Below, piece after piece: positions 10,641-21,704 of a stretch of DNA of 64,000 nt. The notes below the pieces were generated by a model. The model was not told the DNA's origin. It was given only the letters and a program-made list of their open reading frames with translations, and did not search any database. Every line of letters starts with the position of its first letter. Within the stretch, counting starts at the first letter, position 1. The translations under genes were made by a program, and so were the position numbers. This DNA is from Lasioglossum baleicum (lineage: Eukaryota; Arthropoda; Insecta; Hymenoptera; Halictidae), in the NCBI RefSeq assembly GCF_051020765.1, contig NC_134933.1, positions 18,263,461 to 18,327,460 on the forward strand, in the 5' to 3' direction.

Positions 10641-13600
10641 AAGCATTTAAAAATTATTTAAAAAATTTCTTTGTCTCCTAAGGTTCGATTCGCCCAGTAG
10701 AATGGCAAAATATTGGCTGGTTTTTAGTAACAAAAATCTGTCGTGTTCTCCACGTCATTATAATTCGGTGTGCACTATAGGAAGTATATTGTAAATTTCA
10801 TAAAGAAATTCCATTCAACAGTTTTGATACATTTTAAGTTCAACAATAATCTTTTAATGTCCAATAAATAGTCATAAAAATCCCAAGAACATATAAAATT
10901 AAAAATCGATGGAAAATTTTAAATGAAAATATAAATTGTTATTTATACAGCTTCATTTTAGCTCAAATTTCTAACGAAAGAGACAGCTGAAAACATTGAT
11001 TTTTATAATATGGGTACAAAATAGTTAGAATTGTTCAAAGTACTCACCGGTCGATGATCCCCGATCGCCGACCTCCCTCTCGATCGCGAACGGAGTAGAA
11101 GCGAAGGTCGAAAATGATCGATAGCCCGGTCGGATTTTGTTTCAGAAGCCGAGTGACCGCGTTGATTTTCACGTGCACAGAGAGAATGAGAGAAAGCGAG
11201 AGGGAGAGAAAGAGAGATGAGGGGGAAAGGGGTGTAAATAACGGTGAAAGCGCGGGGGAAACGCGTCGTCGGTGAAAGTGAAAATGAATGAGAAGGCACT
11301 GGGCGATGGTGGGGGTGTAGGGTGATTAAGAGCGGAGAGAGGGTGGCTCGTGAAGAGGTGGCGGTGACGTAATTAATTCGAGACGGGGGTGGTCGACGCA
11401 TCGCGAGAGGGAAACAATCAGCTGTTGGCTGCCCTTGGAGACACTTCGTCCCTCCGAAATATCTGTGTCAAGAATCTGCCACGATTTACAGTCTTCCCAT
11501 TATCCTTACTACTCTACCATCCCCTCGCAAATTATACAATACATCTGCAATACCCAAACGATTAATTTCGTAAAATTCTTCAGCCTTCTATATCTCAATT
11601 TTGACAAGTCTGAATGAAATAATAAAATTGTATTGTAGAAATTCTTCGGCTTCAAACAGATGGAGGGACATTGACAATTTGAAAGTTACACAGCTCGATA
11701 GAGGGTTGAACAATTCGCCTAAGAAGAAAATAGTCTTCACTGAACTTCACTGTCAACGCAACGGAATTGTATTAAAACTACGGGTCCTATGAATTCTCAG
11801 ATGTTAAAAGAGAAGGCCGGAATCATTCAGACTCGCGGTTCTAAGAGGATTTTCGAGTAGCTATCTTTTCGAAGAATGAAAATCAAAACGTCACTTCACT
11901 CTTTCGATTTTGTATACTGTTAAATAGAATCGACAAGGTGTAATTCATCGAGGTGAAAGTTGTGGACACTTAGATTCGCGACTCTTGTGGGAAGTTGTGA
12001 GGAGGGAAGGACGATATGTCAGAGCGAAGGCGTAGGAAGGACTGAGAGTGGATCCTGCCATCTCGAAGGACCGTCCGACGGGAACTGTACCGTCGAACGT
12101 CGCGACGCCGGCGTCTGCGTCCCATCTGCCTATATATACATATATCTGCGTAGTCGAATAGAGGCGTGCATGTACGGATTGTATAATATAATATTTACAT
12201 GCGCGCACCAACCTATTCGGGAGTATGCGGGAGCCTCTCGAAGCGCCAATCAAATTCGAAGGAAAAATATTCTTGTTTTCGTCGTCGTCGTCGTCTTATT
12301 ACTGGCAGAAAACTCGAAACGTTCCCTGTTTTCCCTCCGTAGTACCTGGAGTAGCTGTTCCCGACTGTTTAACTGATCAGTCGGGCACGAATCCCGTAAT
12401 TACTTGCATTTCTATCCTGTCGTAATATTATTTATAGCAAACGACGTCACGCATGATTTCTTTAAACGCTCCGGCCCGACAGAGAGTTTCTTTCACATGC
12501 CTGTAATTCCTTCAATCGATTTTTACGAATTCGTTTAATGTCGTCAACTGGTTTTTGGTTGTCTGATAACTTTATTTTAATTCACTGTAAAAATTTTTAT
12601 TGTATCGTTTAAAAAGATTCTACACTTACTGCTACAGAAAATGCATAATGTGTGTATATGGAGTTTACAATGCTACGAGTGCGTTATAAATTATTGCACT
12701 GCAGTCAGTGAACGATAAAAAATTTTTTTTCGATTTTCAAACATAAGGGTTGGTTCCAGTATCGATTGAATTTTGAGATGGGCTATTTTTGTATGTTGTT
12801 CTTCACGGAACAGCGTTAGAAATGTTTAATTTTAGCTGATGGAATGATCTGAATTTGATGAAAAAAATTGATTGGTGTTATCGGATTTCGGGCAGGATCT
12901 AAGGGCAAATAGTTACGCGAGAGATCAAGGGATGAAAATCTGTAAAAATAACGACGCCTTTCAGCTTTTGCCAGTGTGTTTCTCGAGTATCACCCCCTCA
13001 CGGCAAAGCACAACCCCTTTCCGCCCCCGTGTCGCGACGCCCCAGAAAAGCGTTCCGTCGGCCGTCCACGCAGGCGTCAAAATGGCCGCCACTTCTCGCC
13101 TCCATCCAGGCTAGATTCTCCCTCGTTTAACCCGTATCAGTAATTAATAAAACGTCGCTAAGTGCTTTCGTGCCGGCACGATCTCGCGTGCAGGCTCCTC
13201 CACGTAAAAAACCCCGAGCCGTTTCGAGTGTTCGAATTTCACGAGAGAGACGCGTTCCAGTGTATCGAAATCAGGAACACGATTAATCGAGGTGAAGTGT
13301 GACCGTTGTTCCGTTAATGAAAATTCATTCGGTCGGACTCGTTTCTTGGTCAGGTAGCGGAGGATTAAATAGAAATTCGTCGAGGAAATATTCGTAGATC
13401 GTTCACAGAGTAATACGTGTGCTTTCTTTCACGAATTTGTGAGTCGAAGTGGTCATTTTCGCCGATCAATAATTTCCGAAGAATGTGCTATGAACGACCC
13501 TTCTTCGAAGGTGGTGACCTAATTTACCGAGAAAACGACATGAGAAATAATTAGAGTCTCTAAATAATTGTATGGCAGACGTATTCTTGTTCCAACGAAC

Positions 13601-14480
13601 GGATTAAACAGTTTTTTTACTGAAAATTACATCTCAAATCTGGAAAGTGAACGTTCGTTCGATGAATAAGGTGTCGGTCGGTGGTCTGACAATCTTTATA
13701 AAAAGAAACATTTTCTGTGTCATAGTCCTATTAATAATTTCCATTAATTTTTAATAATATTTCACTAATAGAATTTTATTGGCAAGAGTGCATTTATTGA
13801 GAATTTCAACGATTTGTATTATAATATGTATACAAAGAATTCATTGAATAATTCAGTTCATGAATGCAGTTTTGCAATGTAGTTTGTCTCGTAGTTCTAG
13901 TGTTAATAATCAGAAAATAAAACGGACTGTATTCATTAATTCTTTTAATATTAATGCTGTTTTCAATCTCATTTACTCTTTCGTAGCATAAATGTATAAA
14001 ATGTAATTGTAATAATTGTGATCAATCATGTGTTTAGCAAATATACATATACGACATTATCGAAGCAAGAAAGCACAGAAGAGGGTCTGTTTTCTCTTGG
14101 AACATTAATAACATTGGCAATATTAATGTACATGTGTGTTATTTCTTCTATTCTAGTGACTTCATTGCAAAACATACGTTTTCTTCACCCACAAGTTTCT
14201 GCAGAACATCTCCATCACATTCATTACCATCAAATTTCCAAAAAGCGTAAGATTCTATACATTGTCGATGTTGTAATGTCTCGTAAACCTCAAAGAACAA
14301 TTGTATATTGTCCACGTTGCTTATCTCGGAATAACAAACATCGAATCGCGATTTTGAGTCACCGAACAACCCTAAACTCGCGCGTTTCGACAAAACCCGG
14401 GGCCGAAACTGGTGGCGGTTGGTCTCGAAAAATTCACAAAAGATTTATCATTGTTTTCGCACTAAACGACCAGCAGAGAA
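10641..14480. other. No gene recognised
   Basis: AT-rich DNA (10640-11030) is followed by a purine-rich plus strand (about 11160-11240) that gives a serine/arginine-rich minus frame of 132 codons. GC/CpG-rich patches lie at about 12020-12130 and 12990-13110; the second contains AAAATGGCCGCC. About 13540-14020 is AT-rich. A 155-codon plus frame (14018-14485) is the longest in the block. It has one hydrophobic segment near residues 28-50 and no recognisable domain. It lies in AT-rich sequence and I treat it as chance. Confidence 0.45.
12281..12295. repeat. (GTC)5 microsatellite
   Basis: Five GTC units. They explain the polyvaline or polyserine runs in two overlapping plus-strand frames at this position. 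Confidence 0.85.
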
Positions 14481-15188
14481 CGTAACGTTGAGAACGGCAC
14501 TTGATTAAAGCGGAGAGACGACTCGAGTTAACCCCTCGTCGATAGAACTAACTCGGTTCGCGCAGCCGGCTGGCCGCGTATGCAAATCACTCGCGTGGGG
14601 TTCTTCCTCGTTCCTTCTCTTTTCTCCACGGTTCCCGCTCCCTTTCTTTCGACTTTCTCTTTCTATTCTATCCCGGTGCCCCATACCGAACAACAAAAAA
14701 AAATCGTTCCGAGTGGTGGGGCCGAACCAGGAAGCTCATTATTTTTTTCGGCCGAGATAGGGGCACTGGGTCCGAGCCGGCAGCCATCATGACGAACAAC
14801 CCCACCAACCACGCGACTCATGATTGTTTATAAGGGTGTAGTTTACACCGATGGGCGTTTCAGTCGATCCCGTAATCCTTAGATCGCTCGCTTCCTAAAT
14901 GCCACGCTCTTTTTGCCGACAGTTTTCTGTTAGCTTGACGAGGTCGTAATATGTTGGTGTAATCTTGGGTATTTAGCAGTTTATGGCAACAATATTTCGT
15001 TTCTTTCATGATGGCGACGATATTTTGTTTTATATTCTAAAAAACCAACCCTACCTTTCCGTGATCATGATGTTCTTGTATTGTATAGCATTTTTCATCT
15101 ATTTTTAACAGACTGACCCTTAATAACAATTTAGTGCATTGTAAAACGAGGTCTTTTATCATCTACAGGACGTTACAAACGTAAAACA
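14481..15188. other. No gene recognised
   Basis: The 14500-14800 part is GC-richer and pyrimidine-rich, with short opposing frames only. At about 14980-15033 a roughly 27-bp segment (ATGGCAACAATATTTCGTTT) is repeated imperfectly as ATGGCGACGATATTTTGTTT. Nothing else is visible. Confidence 0.45.
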
Positions 15189-15196
15189 TTGATCAC

Positions 15197-15401
15197 TAGA
15201 CGGCTGATTTTTATGCAAAATATATAGAAAATGTTTGCATTGATTGTAAGACACAGGGGTCAAATAAAAATTTCATTCTTCTTTTAATTATCTTATAAAG
15301 GTGAAACTAATACACTGGTGGCCTTAATTTTTTTTAATATCTCCACTGTTTTAAATTGTACGTACCTATTTTTGTCATAAATGCATAAAATCCGCAGTCT
15401 A
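15197..15401. mobile_element. hAT-like MITE, 205 bp, near-perfect 8-bp target duplication
   Basis: The left end is TAGACGGCTGATTTTTATGC and the right end is the reverse complement of TAGACTGCGGATTTTATGCA. Flanks are TTGATCAC (15189-15196) and CTGATCAC (15402-15409), 7 of 8 identical. The left subterminal region carries CAAAATATATAGAAAATGTT. The right, read inward, carries TTATGACAAAAATAGG then CAATTTAAAACAGTGGA, matching the fragment at 31255. A minus-strand frame through this element shares the peptide RLRILCIYDKN with one at 31.1 kb because both translate the same repeat, not because they are related genes. Confidence 0.88.
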
Positions 15402-15409
15402 CTGATCAC

Positions 15410-16320
15410 ACTTAAACAATGTCCTCCAGTTTCCCCCAAAGTAACACTGCAAAATCGGTAGGAAAGTGGACCGAAGCAACTTGGAGGGTACAAGTTCAAG
15501 GTTATACCGGCGAAGATTCAAGGTCAAGCGAATTTGTCCCAGTTTCGTGACTCCGTTAAAACCTCGCCGCATCGTTGCACTCGCCGCGCGTGCATGGGGG
15601 GTGAGGGAAAAAAATCGTTTGATAAACGCGAGTCCGCGCATAGGAGAGAAATTGTTCGATAAATCAAATCAGAGAGTCATTGTGCTCGCGTGGCCTCAGG
15701 TAGACCAGAATTGATGCGCTTGTAGCCGTGCGAGAGCGTAAAAGAACGTATGATAAGGGGTTGCCGAGGTGAGAGTCGGTGTATAAGAGAGAAAAGAAAG
15801 AGAGAACGAGAGAAGAGTGACAAGGGTGGACGAGCGTGAGAATGAAAAGCCCGCGGAAGGATATTCAAATTTCGTACCCTCGTTAGCCCCGAAATTCTCA
15901 ATGTGCAATAATTTATCATCGGGCCCCGCTGAGGTGAGCGGCCGCACAATGTCAGCTACCTGCATACATAATTTATGCCGATGATTTTTAAGGAAGCAGA
16001 CGGGGCCCAAGAAAGGAAGGGTTGCTCTACGCCAGGGCCGTAACGTTCAACCACTCCTCCCGTTTAGAAAAATACACAGAATCAAATCCATTCGGAATAT
16101 TTATCATAAAAATCTGTGGCTCGACGTCTCTTGGACAAAGTGAGCCGCGTTCAAACTAATTTATCAATTTTTTCAAAAGAACCTGTGCCGAACGTTTTTA
16201 CATTGAATCATATTATATTGAAAATTTCAAACCTATACACATTATATTATTATGCAAATATTGAAAATAGAGTATGCAAAACACAGACTTATTTTAACAT
16301 CTTTTCCACTTGTACTGTCT
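15410..16320. other. No gene recognised
   Basis: The 15540-15960 part is GC-richer, with a purine-rich run (about 15780-15825) and competing short frames on both strands. After about 16080 it becomes AT-rich. No recognisable domain or RNA gene. Confidence 0.45.
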
Positions 16321-16324
16321 ATTC

Positions 16325-16700
16325 AATCAATCAAAATAATTGTGTTGGAGAAGCAATATGTATGAATGCAAATGGAATAGAATCTTAATTAGATCTACTT
16401 TAGATTTAAATACTTTTACCATTTTTTGATTATTCTTATTTATGCCGTTACACAATTGCGTTACAAAAGGAAATATTTAGGTAGGTAAAAAGTGGTAGAT
16501 TTCTTGTCAATTATTTTTAAGTGTGCTATTACATAACCATACAGAGAAAACAATTCTTTTTCCCTTTATAAGCTTCTACAATTTACGATTGTGTTGAAAG
16601 GGGAATATTTGTGTGTACAAAAAGAGATGGTTTCTCAAGTATATTTTTCTTTAATTATCTTTAGATTTATATTATTATACAACTATACATTTAAAGAAGA
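16325..16700. repeat. Degenerate tandem array, three units of about 120-150 bp
   Basis: Units begin near 16335 (AATTGTGTTGGAGAAGCAAT), 16453 (AATTGCGTTACAAAAGGAAA) and 16583 (GATTGTGTTGAAAGGGGAAT). The second and third share a following TATTT / TACAAAAAG / GGTAGATTTCT-GGTTTCTC pattern and an end motif of the ATTAT-ACAACTATACA type. Divergence is high and the boundaries are approximate. Confidence 0.5.
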
Positions 16701-16740
16701 GATCTTGTTCTTAATTTTAATTTATCGTTGGTTGATTTTG

Positions 16741-17480
16741 TGGTAGGCAACGAGGCTCGTACGGCACTGGCCTAATTCAGTTGCCCTCTTCCGGATGGCC
16801 CATTGTCAGGTAATGTGCATGTGCCCTAGAACACGTCACAGGCATGTACCTGCCCGATCTAGAAAGGAACCCACATCCCTTCTCTTTTTACACCGGGTGG
16901 AGGAGACCTCTTTTTGTAAAGCCCCCCTCCCAAAAAAAGAGAGAGGAAGAAGGAGAGAGAAAGAGAAAGAGAGGGTTGCATGCTTGCTACTCGGGATGCG
17001 AGCAGACCTACCCCCGTGGTCCCATCCTGCTCTTTCACGGTGAAAAGACGTCCGATGAGGGTCGATTCAATGCTCTTCTAATTATATGCAAAGATGTACG
17101 AAACTACCTATCTACCGGTGGTGGTCTTATGTAAGAAACTGATCCGATGTGCTTACGTAACGTACAAATCATATCCGGAAATGCGGCTGTGAATGTCGAC
17201 AGCATTGAACGAAGAACCGATATTTCTTATCCCCCTTCCCTACACCTATTGCGAGCGAGATTTTCTATCCGTGTAATCCCATATCAAATTATATGTATAG
17301 AACTACATCGTTACATTATTAATGTGTTACTAATTGTTCAGATACAACACCAACGGACACTACAGCGTCATTACAAAATTTATTTACCACAGAATTGACG
17401 TGGCACAATTAAAAATCGAGATGAAAAATATAGTAGCGATAACAAGCTACACACCTGGATCTAAATACCCTAATTTACTT
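16741..17480. other. No gene recognised
   Basis: A purine-rich run of GAGAGA/AAGAGA units lies at about 16931-16974, with GC-richer DNA up to about 17060. Frames of 82-96 codons overlap the purine run and owe their Lys/Arg/Glu-rich composition to it. Nothing else supports a gene. Confidence 0.45.
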
Positions 17481-17514
17481 CAGGAGATAATATAAGCTCC
17501 TCCAGTCATCTGGA
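17481..17514. other. Two adjacent short hairpins at a transposon boundary
   Basis: AGGAG...CTCCT and CTCCAG-TCAT-CTGGAG lie side by side just before recognisable piggyBac family-1 sequence begins. They may be part of a diverged element end or of the pre-existing flank. No function can be assigned. Confidence 0.4.
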
Positions 17515-17682
17515 GAGTCTTTTTTACATTGTGCACATCAAATTTAACCAGTTTTCTCATATAACAGTTGAGCTTTTCACAATTTATAGAAAACAGACGA
17601 ATTTAATAATATCGAAACTGTTTGAAATAATGGTGTGGCAATTTTTACTGGCGCCTCAGACTCGCCATTCGAGTGCAAAGGG
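17515..17682 (-). mobile_element. piggyBac-like MITE family 1, left-truncated copy
   Basis: Read on the minus strand the copy starts CCCTTTGCACTCGAATGGCG, flanked by TTAA at 17683-17686. It then follows the complete element at 38234 through GACTCTGAGGCGCCA, an ACAATTTATAGAA-type block and GATGTGCACAATGTAAAAAA, after which the match stops. The other terminus is missing or too diverged. Its intact end abuts the mariner remnant, where the TTAA coincides with a TTAA in the mariner leader. That indicates insertion into the mariner copy. Confidence 0.8.
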
Positions 17683-17687
17683 TTAAT

Positions 17688-17930
17688 ATGGAGAGATACA
17701 CAACAGAACAACGAACAAAAATCATCGAATTTTATTTTGAATACCAACGGCCAATTGTTTTTACGCAGCGTGCATATCGTCGATATTTCAATGTGCCGGC
17801 GATTTCATTTATGTGCGCCGTACGAGGTCTTCCTGTACTCGGGAGGTTGCTTACTGACCCTCCTCGCCGAAAATTTGCAACCAGACGATGTATTGTTGGC
17901 ACTGTGATTGACCGTTGGTTTTCAAAATAA
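17688..17930 (+). pseudogene. Mariner-type transposase N-terminal fragment (plus strand)
   Basis: The frame starts MERYTTEQRTKIIEFYFEYQ and carries TQRAYRRYFNVP at about residues 26-37. This is the first helix-turn-helix half of the N-terminal DNA-binding domain seen in many arthropod mariner transposases (DUF4817-like). After about residue 40 the frame leaves homology because the DNA becomes the antisense of the opposing copy. About 81 codons exist, against roughly 340 for an intact transposase. No acidic catalytic triad region is present, so this cannot be an active enzyme. The upstream GTG-initiated extension lies in the piggyBac-like MITE and is artefactual. Confidence 0.8.
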
Positions 17931-17974
17931 AATTCGATGTTTTTCGTTCGTTGTTCTGTTGTGTATCTTTCCAT
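17732..17974 (-). pseudogene. Mariner-type transposase N-terminal fragment (minus strand)
   Basis: The frame starts MERYTTEQRTKNIEFYFENQ and then jumps to TIHRLVANFRRGGSVSNLP and GRPRTA. This is the second part of the same mariner DNA-binding region. The TQRAYRRYF segment present in the opposing copy is missing, so an internal deletion of roughly a dozen or more codons is likely. The last 20 or so residues are antisense of the plus copy. The leader and 5' terminus of this copy survive to 18083. Non-functional. Confidence 0.8.
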
Positions 17975-18085
17975 ATTAAATTCTAGAAGTCTTGTTTGCA
18001 TTCTGAAACGAAAAATTGAAAGAATGTTGAAATAAAAAGGTTATAAAGAATTGGAACCACAAAGATTATTTTGCGCCACCCTGTA

Positions 18086-18557
18086 TTTCACGGAGGACAG
18101 TGAAAATGTGTAGAATCCACAGCCGAAACAATTAAGAGTCCTAGTAAATGGCAAACACGTAGGGCTACATCCACGTGTAATTTTTCCCTTAGGATAAACC
18201 AAGCCCCTAGTTTCCTACACGTCCATCCACGATCGCAGGACCGCGAGAAACTCGCGGAATCGATGCTGCGCTGTTAAAAATCGGCGGCAACGAGAAAATT
18301 GGCAGCGATCTTCCGGCGCAGCTTATTCCCGCGCTATCAGGATTCGCCGATCCAGCTCGTCGAGATGCTCTCGTCTCGTTCCCGCCCGTTCGAGACATTG
18401 TACCACGGCCGCCGAATCATCGTGCATCTTCTCCGCCGGTTTTCTCAGCTTATATACGTACATACATAATACATTATGCGTATATACGAGCGCAGCCACG
18501 CGCACACGGATAGGCAGCTGTGGCGTATAGCCTACGCGTCGTCGGTGAGAGGAGGGA

Positions 18558-18589
<32 letters not shown>

Positions 18590-20123
18590 TGAGGAGAGAG
18601 GCAAGGGGAACGGAGTACTATCGATGCATGTATGAGTTATCGTCGGGGCCCAAATTGCTTGCCAACCGGTGATGTAGAGCCCCGGGCCGAAGATTTATTT
18701 CTTCAAAGTCGTGGGAGGCGAGGGGAGGAACCCGAGGATCCTCTCGAAACCAGAATCACGAGATGCACCGCGTCCCGGCGTACCTCACGAGAGAAGAGGA
18801 CCTTCTTTTCCGCGGGGAAACCTACCTAGGCGAGCCTCAGTATTATCTTCTTTCGGTGACGTCGGGGCCAATTCCAGGCAAGTCTCTTTCCCCGAGCCGC
18901 GTGACGGAAGAACGATGGCACCCATTGCCTTCGAAAACGAACACTTAAGTCGTCCTTTATTGGCCAGATTCGCGAGACCTGCCCCCCTCCATCCCCCCCC
19001 GTATCCTTATAAATGATAAATCGAACCGTAATACGCTCCTGCGGCTGCATCAATTTTTGTCTTGTTCCTCAGTCGGCCGATGACGTTTCGATCGGTTGGC
19101 GAAATTAACCATTTGCACTTCGAATTCTGTGTTCAATTCTGTTCCCAATAGCTTCCTATTATTTTAACCCTTGGATGCTGGTTCATTTTTACGACCAGGG
19201 AAAATATGCATTATTTCTTATTGAATATTTCGATGGGTTAAACATACTCATTACACATACTCATAGTAACATTGCGTACATTTTATAAGGTTATTCTGCA
19301 AAAATCCTGTCCACGAAAATAATTAATTGAATCGTTCGGATTTGTCGTTACGTTTCTGCTGTGATTAGGATAATCTTATACACAGAAAATTATACATATG
19401 CATCTAGTAAGCGTCCATCTTCGAACCAATTAGGTAGCAACATAATAAACCATAATAAAGAATATGCCAAAGCACAACACAGTAAAACTGTTTTACCATA
19501 CAGTATGTACAAGCACATTACAGAACGGTGAATGGTCAGGAATAGAGTTTAGTCGTAATTATAAATTCTACCAGATTATATTGCGGTATTAGAAAGATCG
19601 AGGATTGCGAGCAGGAAAAATGGTCGACATGTATGTTCTTCTGTAAATGTAATCCCCGCGAATAGCGTCCTTTGATGTCGTCCTTGAGGAATCCAGCAAC
19701 GCTGCCAGGGAATATCGATATTCCATAGCTGCATCGCACGAAATTTCAAGCATGGCCGAGCCGTTTGATGACAAACGCACCCTCGCACGCAGGGGGTGGA
19801 AATCGAAATGCGTCCACCCCGTTCATCAGAGGGGGCCGATTCGACCAATTGATGGGTTTGGGGCTGATGTCGATCAATCGGCAAACCCCGTACCTCAAAG
19901 CCAGTGGCCATTCTTATTCCACTGACCTTGTTTGCTTGCTTTACAGACCAGACCATTTTTTTTTTACACTTTTGTTCCAGCATCGATGCTTTCAAGGTAG
20001 GTGTGACGAACGATTTTTTTAATTAAACCGACGATCTCGATCTGCTCCTACCGTGTGCGCAAATTCAATTGCAATTCGATCGAAATAAAGAACTACGCGA
20101 AGTATGGAAACAATTAGACATAT
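18086..20123. other. No gene recognised; GC-rich 18.2-19.0 kb
   Basis: GC-rich DNA at about 18200-18980 carries several overlapping frames (62-101 codons) on both strands, with no agreement on frame and no known domain. A possible TTAA-ended fragment lies at about 19164-19240 (TTAACCCTTGGATGC to GATGGGTTAA). A 139-codon minus frame (19576-19995) overlaps opposing frames and has no family signature. A promoter or untranslated exon in the GC-rich part is possible but unproven. Confidence 0.45.
18559..18584. repeat. (GA)13 microsatellite
   Basis: An uninterrupted GA dinucleotide run inside a longer purine-rich stretch. It yields the serine/leucine runs of the minus-strand frame at 18323-18604. 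Confidence 0.9.
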
Positions 20124-20131
20124 GTTATCAG

Positions 20132-20501
20132 TAGACAGCGGATTTTGTGCACTTATTACTAAAGTGGATGGGTGCATTTTCAAACAACACAAAGGTACTC
20201 GGAAAGGTATTTGGAAGCACTGATACACTGTTTACAATTTAATAAAACAGTTAAACAGAGAAATCAATTTTTATTTGGTTCTTGAGTCTTCCGCGACATA
20301 GCTTTTAGACATTTAATTATTATTATCAAACGTTAGTAAAATGAAATATATAAAATAAAAATGTTCTTCGCTGAATGCAACAAACTAGAGTACAATAGGA
20401 ATTTATTTCGTTAATAATTTTTATAGGTCGGAGATAATGTAATATTTTTGAATCCTTCAATATTTGGATATTTGTCATGAATGCATAAACTCAAGATTCC
20501 A
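20132..20501. mobile_element. hAT-like MITE, degraded 370-bp copy
   Basis: The left end is TAGACAGCGGATTTTGTGCA followed by CTTATTACTAAAG. The right end is a decayed TTTGTCATGAATGCATAAAC...ATTCCA. Flanks are GTTATCAG (20124-20131) and GTAATCAA (20502-20509), 6 of 8 identical, and both keep T at position 2 and A at position 7. The interior is longer than in other copies and AT-rich, without a reading frame. The right boundary is less certain than the left. Confidence 0.6.
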
Positions 20502-20509
20502 GTAATCAA

Positions 20510-21525
20510 GTATTTCACGAGTACACTTAATATTTTTCTTACAACATAAGCAATTACATATTGCTTGGGTGGTTAAAAATGTAAATGAAACGAAGAAAAG
20601 GAATGTGTTTAAATAAATAACGTAGAAGGTCCCCTGTTATCCGAACTATCCGGCTATTTGCGCGTAAAATCTGGGTTTCGGAGGCTGCGTTTGCACTGTT
20701 TATGCACGGCAAACAAGATTTTGAGCGTTGATGAAGGCTGTTGTAGGCTCTTTGAACGAGTTTGCTCTCGAACCTCGAATATCCTGTGAAACGAGCCGGC
20801 TACTGATTCGATCGAGCAGCGGAATCGCAGGTACATATCGCGTTTGTAACCGGTTACGTCGACGCGCGCAACCCTACCCGGCTTCTGTCTCGTTTTTAGA
20901 ATATTTTAAAGCTTCTACCTGACCTTCTCTCCCTCTCTCTTTCCCTCTGATCTCCCTCGAACCACAATGCGGAATATCCAGGCTTTATTCGTTCTTGCGA
21001 GCATAATACGATCGGTTTGTCTGGTTACTCTAACCGCCTTGCTACCCGATTTCTCGCTCCTCTCGCTCTCTCTCTCTCGGCCTTTTTTTTACGAGCGAGC
21101 CATGCGTGAGTTATTAGCATATGGTATCATATTTTCGATGAATCCGTCAGATAATATCGGCCTCGTCGACTATCGATCGCTTTGCTGACCCCGAGCCACT
21201 GTTTTTCCCATTCATGCAAAACTTCATTGTTCCACGGGCGCGCATTGTTCGTTATCAGCTGTGCGCGCACAATGCCCGAGATCTGTGTTTCAGGTAAACG
21301 AGGTAGGTACGTCCCCGTGTAATTTATACACGTTGCCATTTATTTCTCCTTCGAACCCTTCGAAAAGGTGTTTCTGTTACGGCCGTGCTGTTGTTCTCTA
21401 CACACGCATATTCGCGGTTATTAAAATCTGTTTAACTCTTGTATGATTTTCTCACGACCGCGATGGTTACAACTATTGTACTTTTGCTGGATAGTTTTCC
21501 TGGTAGGGATAGAAAATTTAAATTA
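20510..21525. other. No gene recognised
   Basis: Mixed composition, with a pyrimidine-rich stretch at about 20925-20960 and a CT run near 21065-21080. Frames are 74 codons or fewer on both strands. Nothing recognisable. Confidence 0.45.
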
Positions 21526-21528
21526 AAC

Positions 21529-21704
21529 TTAAGGCGGTAGACTTGTTTTTCAATAATTGCAAGGGTGCGGGATGCGCGTTTTCATTTCTCGAAAATACGA
21601 AGATGGGGTTTTTCACTAGTCAAAAGCGCTAGATAAAAGATCAATCTAGGCCGCGATCGCCCTCGGAAGTCCTATTTTTACGTTCATGAGGTGTAATTTG
21701 CATT
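21529..21704 (+). repeat. Foldback-element arm, one-armed copy
   Basis: The segment starts TTAAGGCGGTAGACTTG and contains AAGCGCTAGATAAAAGATCA, then GCGATCGCCCTC and CCTATTTTTACGTTCATGAG, ending GTAATTTGCATT. It closely matches both arms of the foldback at 37858-38193. The second arm is absent here, so the copy is solo or truncated at its centre. Confidence 0.8.

Larger units (their letters stand above)
17683..18083. mobile_element. Mariner remnant with head-to-head arms
   Basis: Two copies of the start of a mariner-type transposase face each other. The left arm (17683-17756, plus) and right arm (17907-17979, minus) are inverted repeats of about 73 bp, each starting TTAATATGGA and covering the MERYTTEQRTK coding segment. 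Beyond the right arm, the minus-strand leader runs to CACCCTG at 18083 with TA at 18084-18085, a Tc1/mariner-type terminus (CAGGGTGGCGCAAAATAATC inward). The left terminus is not found; that side ends at the piggyBac-like MITE. The structure looks like a deletion/inversion derivative that kept two 5' ends, with no catalytic domain. Confidence 0.8.

Noticed and set aside
14018..14485. 155-codon plus-strand frame with a hydrophobic segment
   Set aside because: AT-rich context, no start context, domain or homology that I can name, and an opposing 81-codon frame. Chance is adequate.
19164..19240. Possible 75-bp TTAA element (TTAACCCTTGG...GATGGGTTAA)
   Set aside because: Terminal match is only four to six bases and there is no second copy; TTAACCC words are common here.
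19576..19995. 139-codon minus-strand frame
   Set aside because: No domain, overlaps other frames on both strands, and composition is unremarkable for noncoding DNA.
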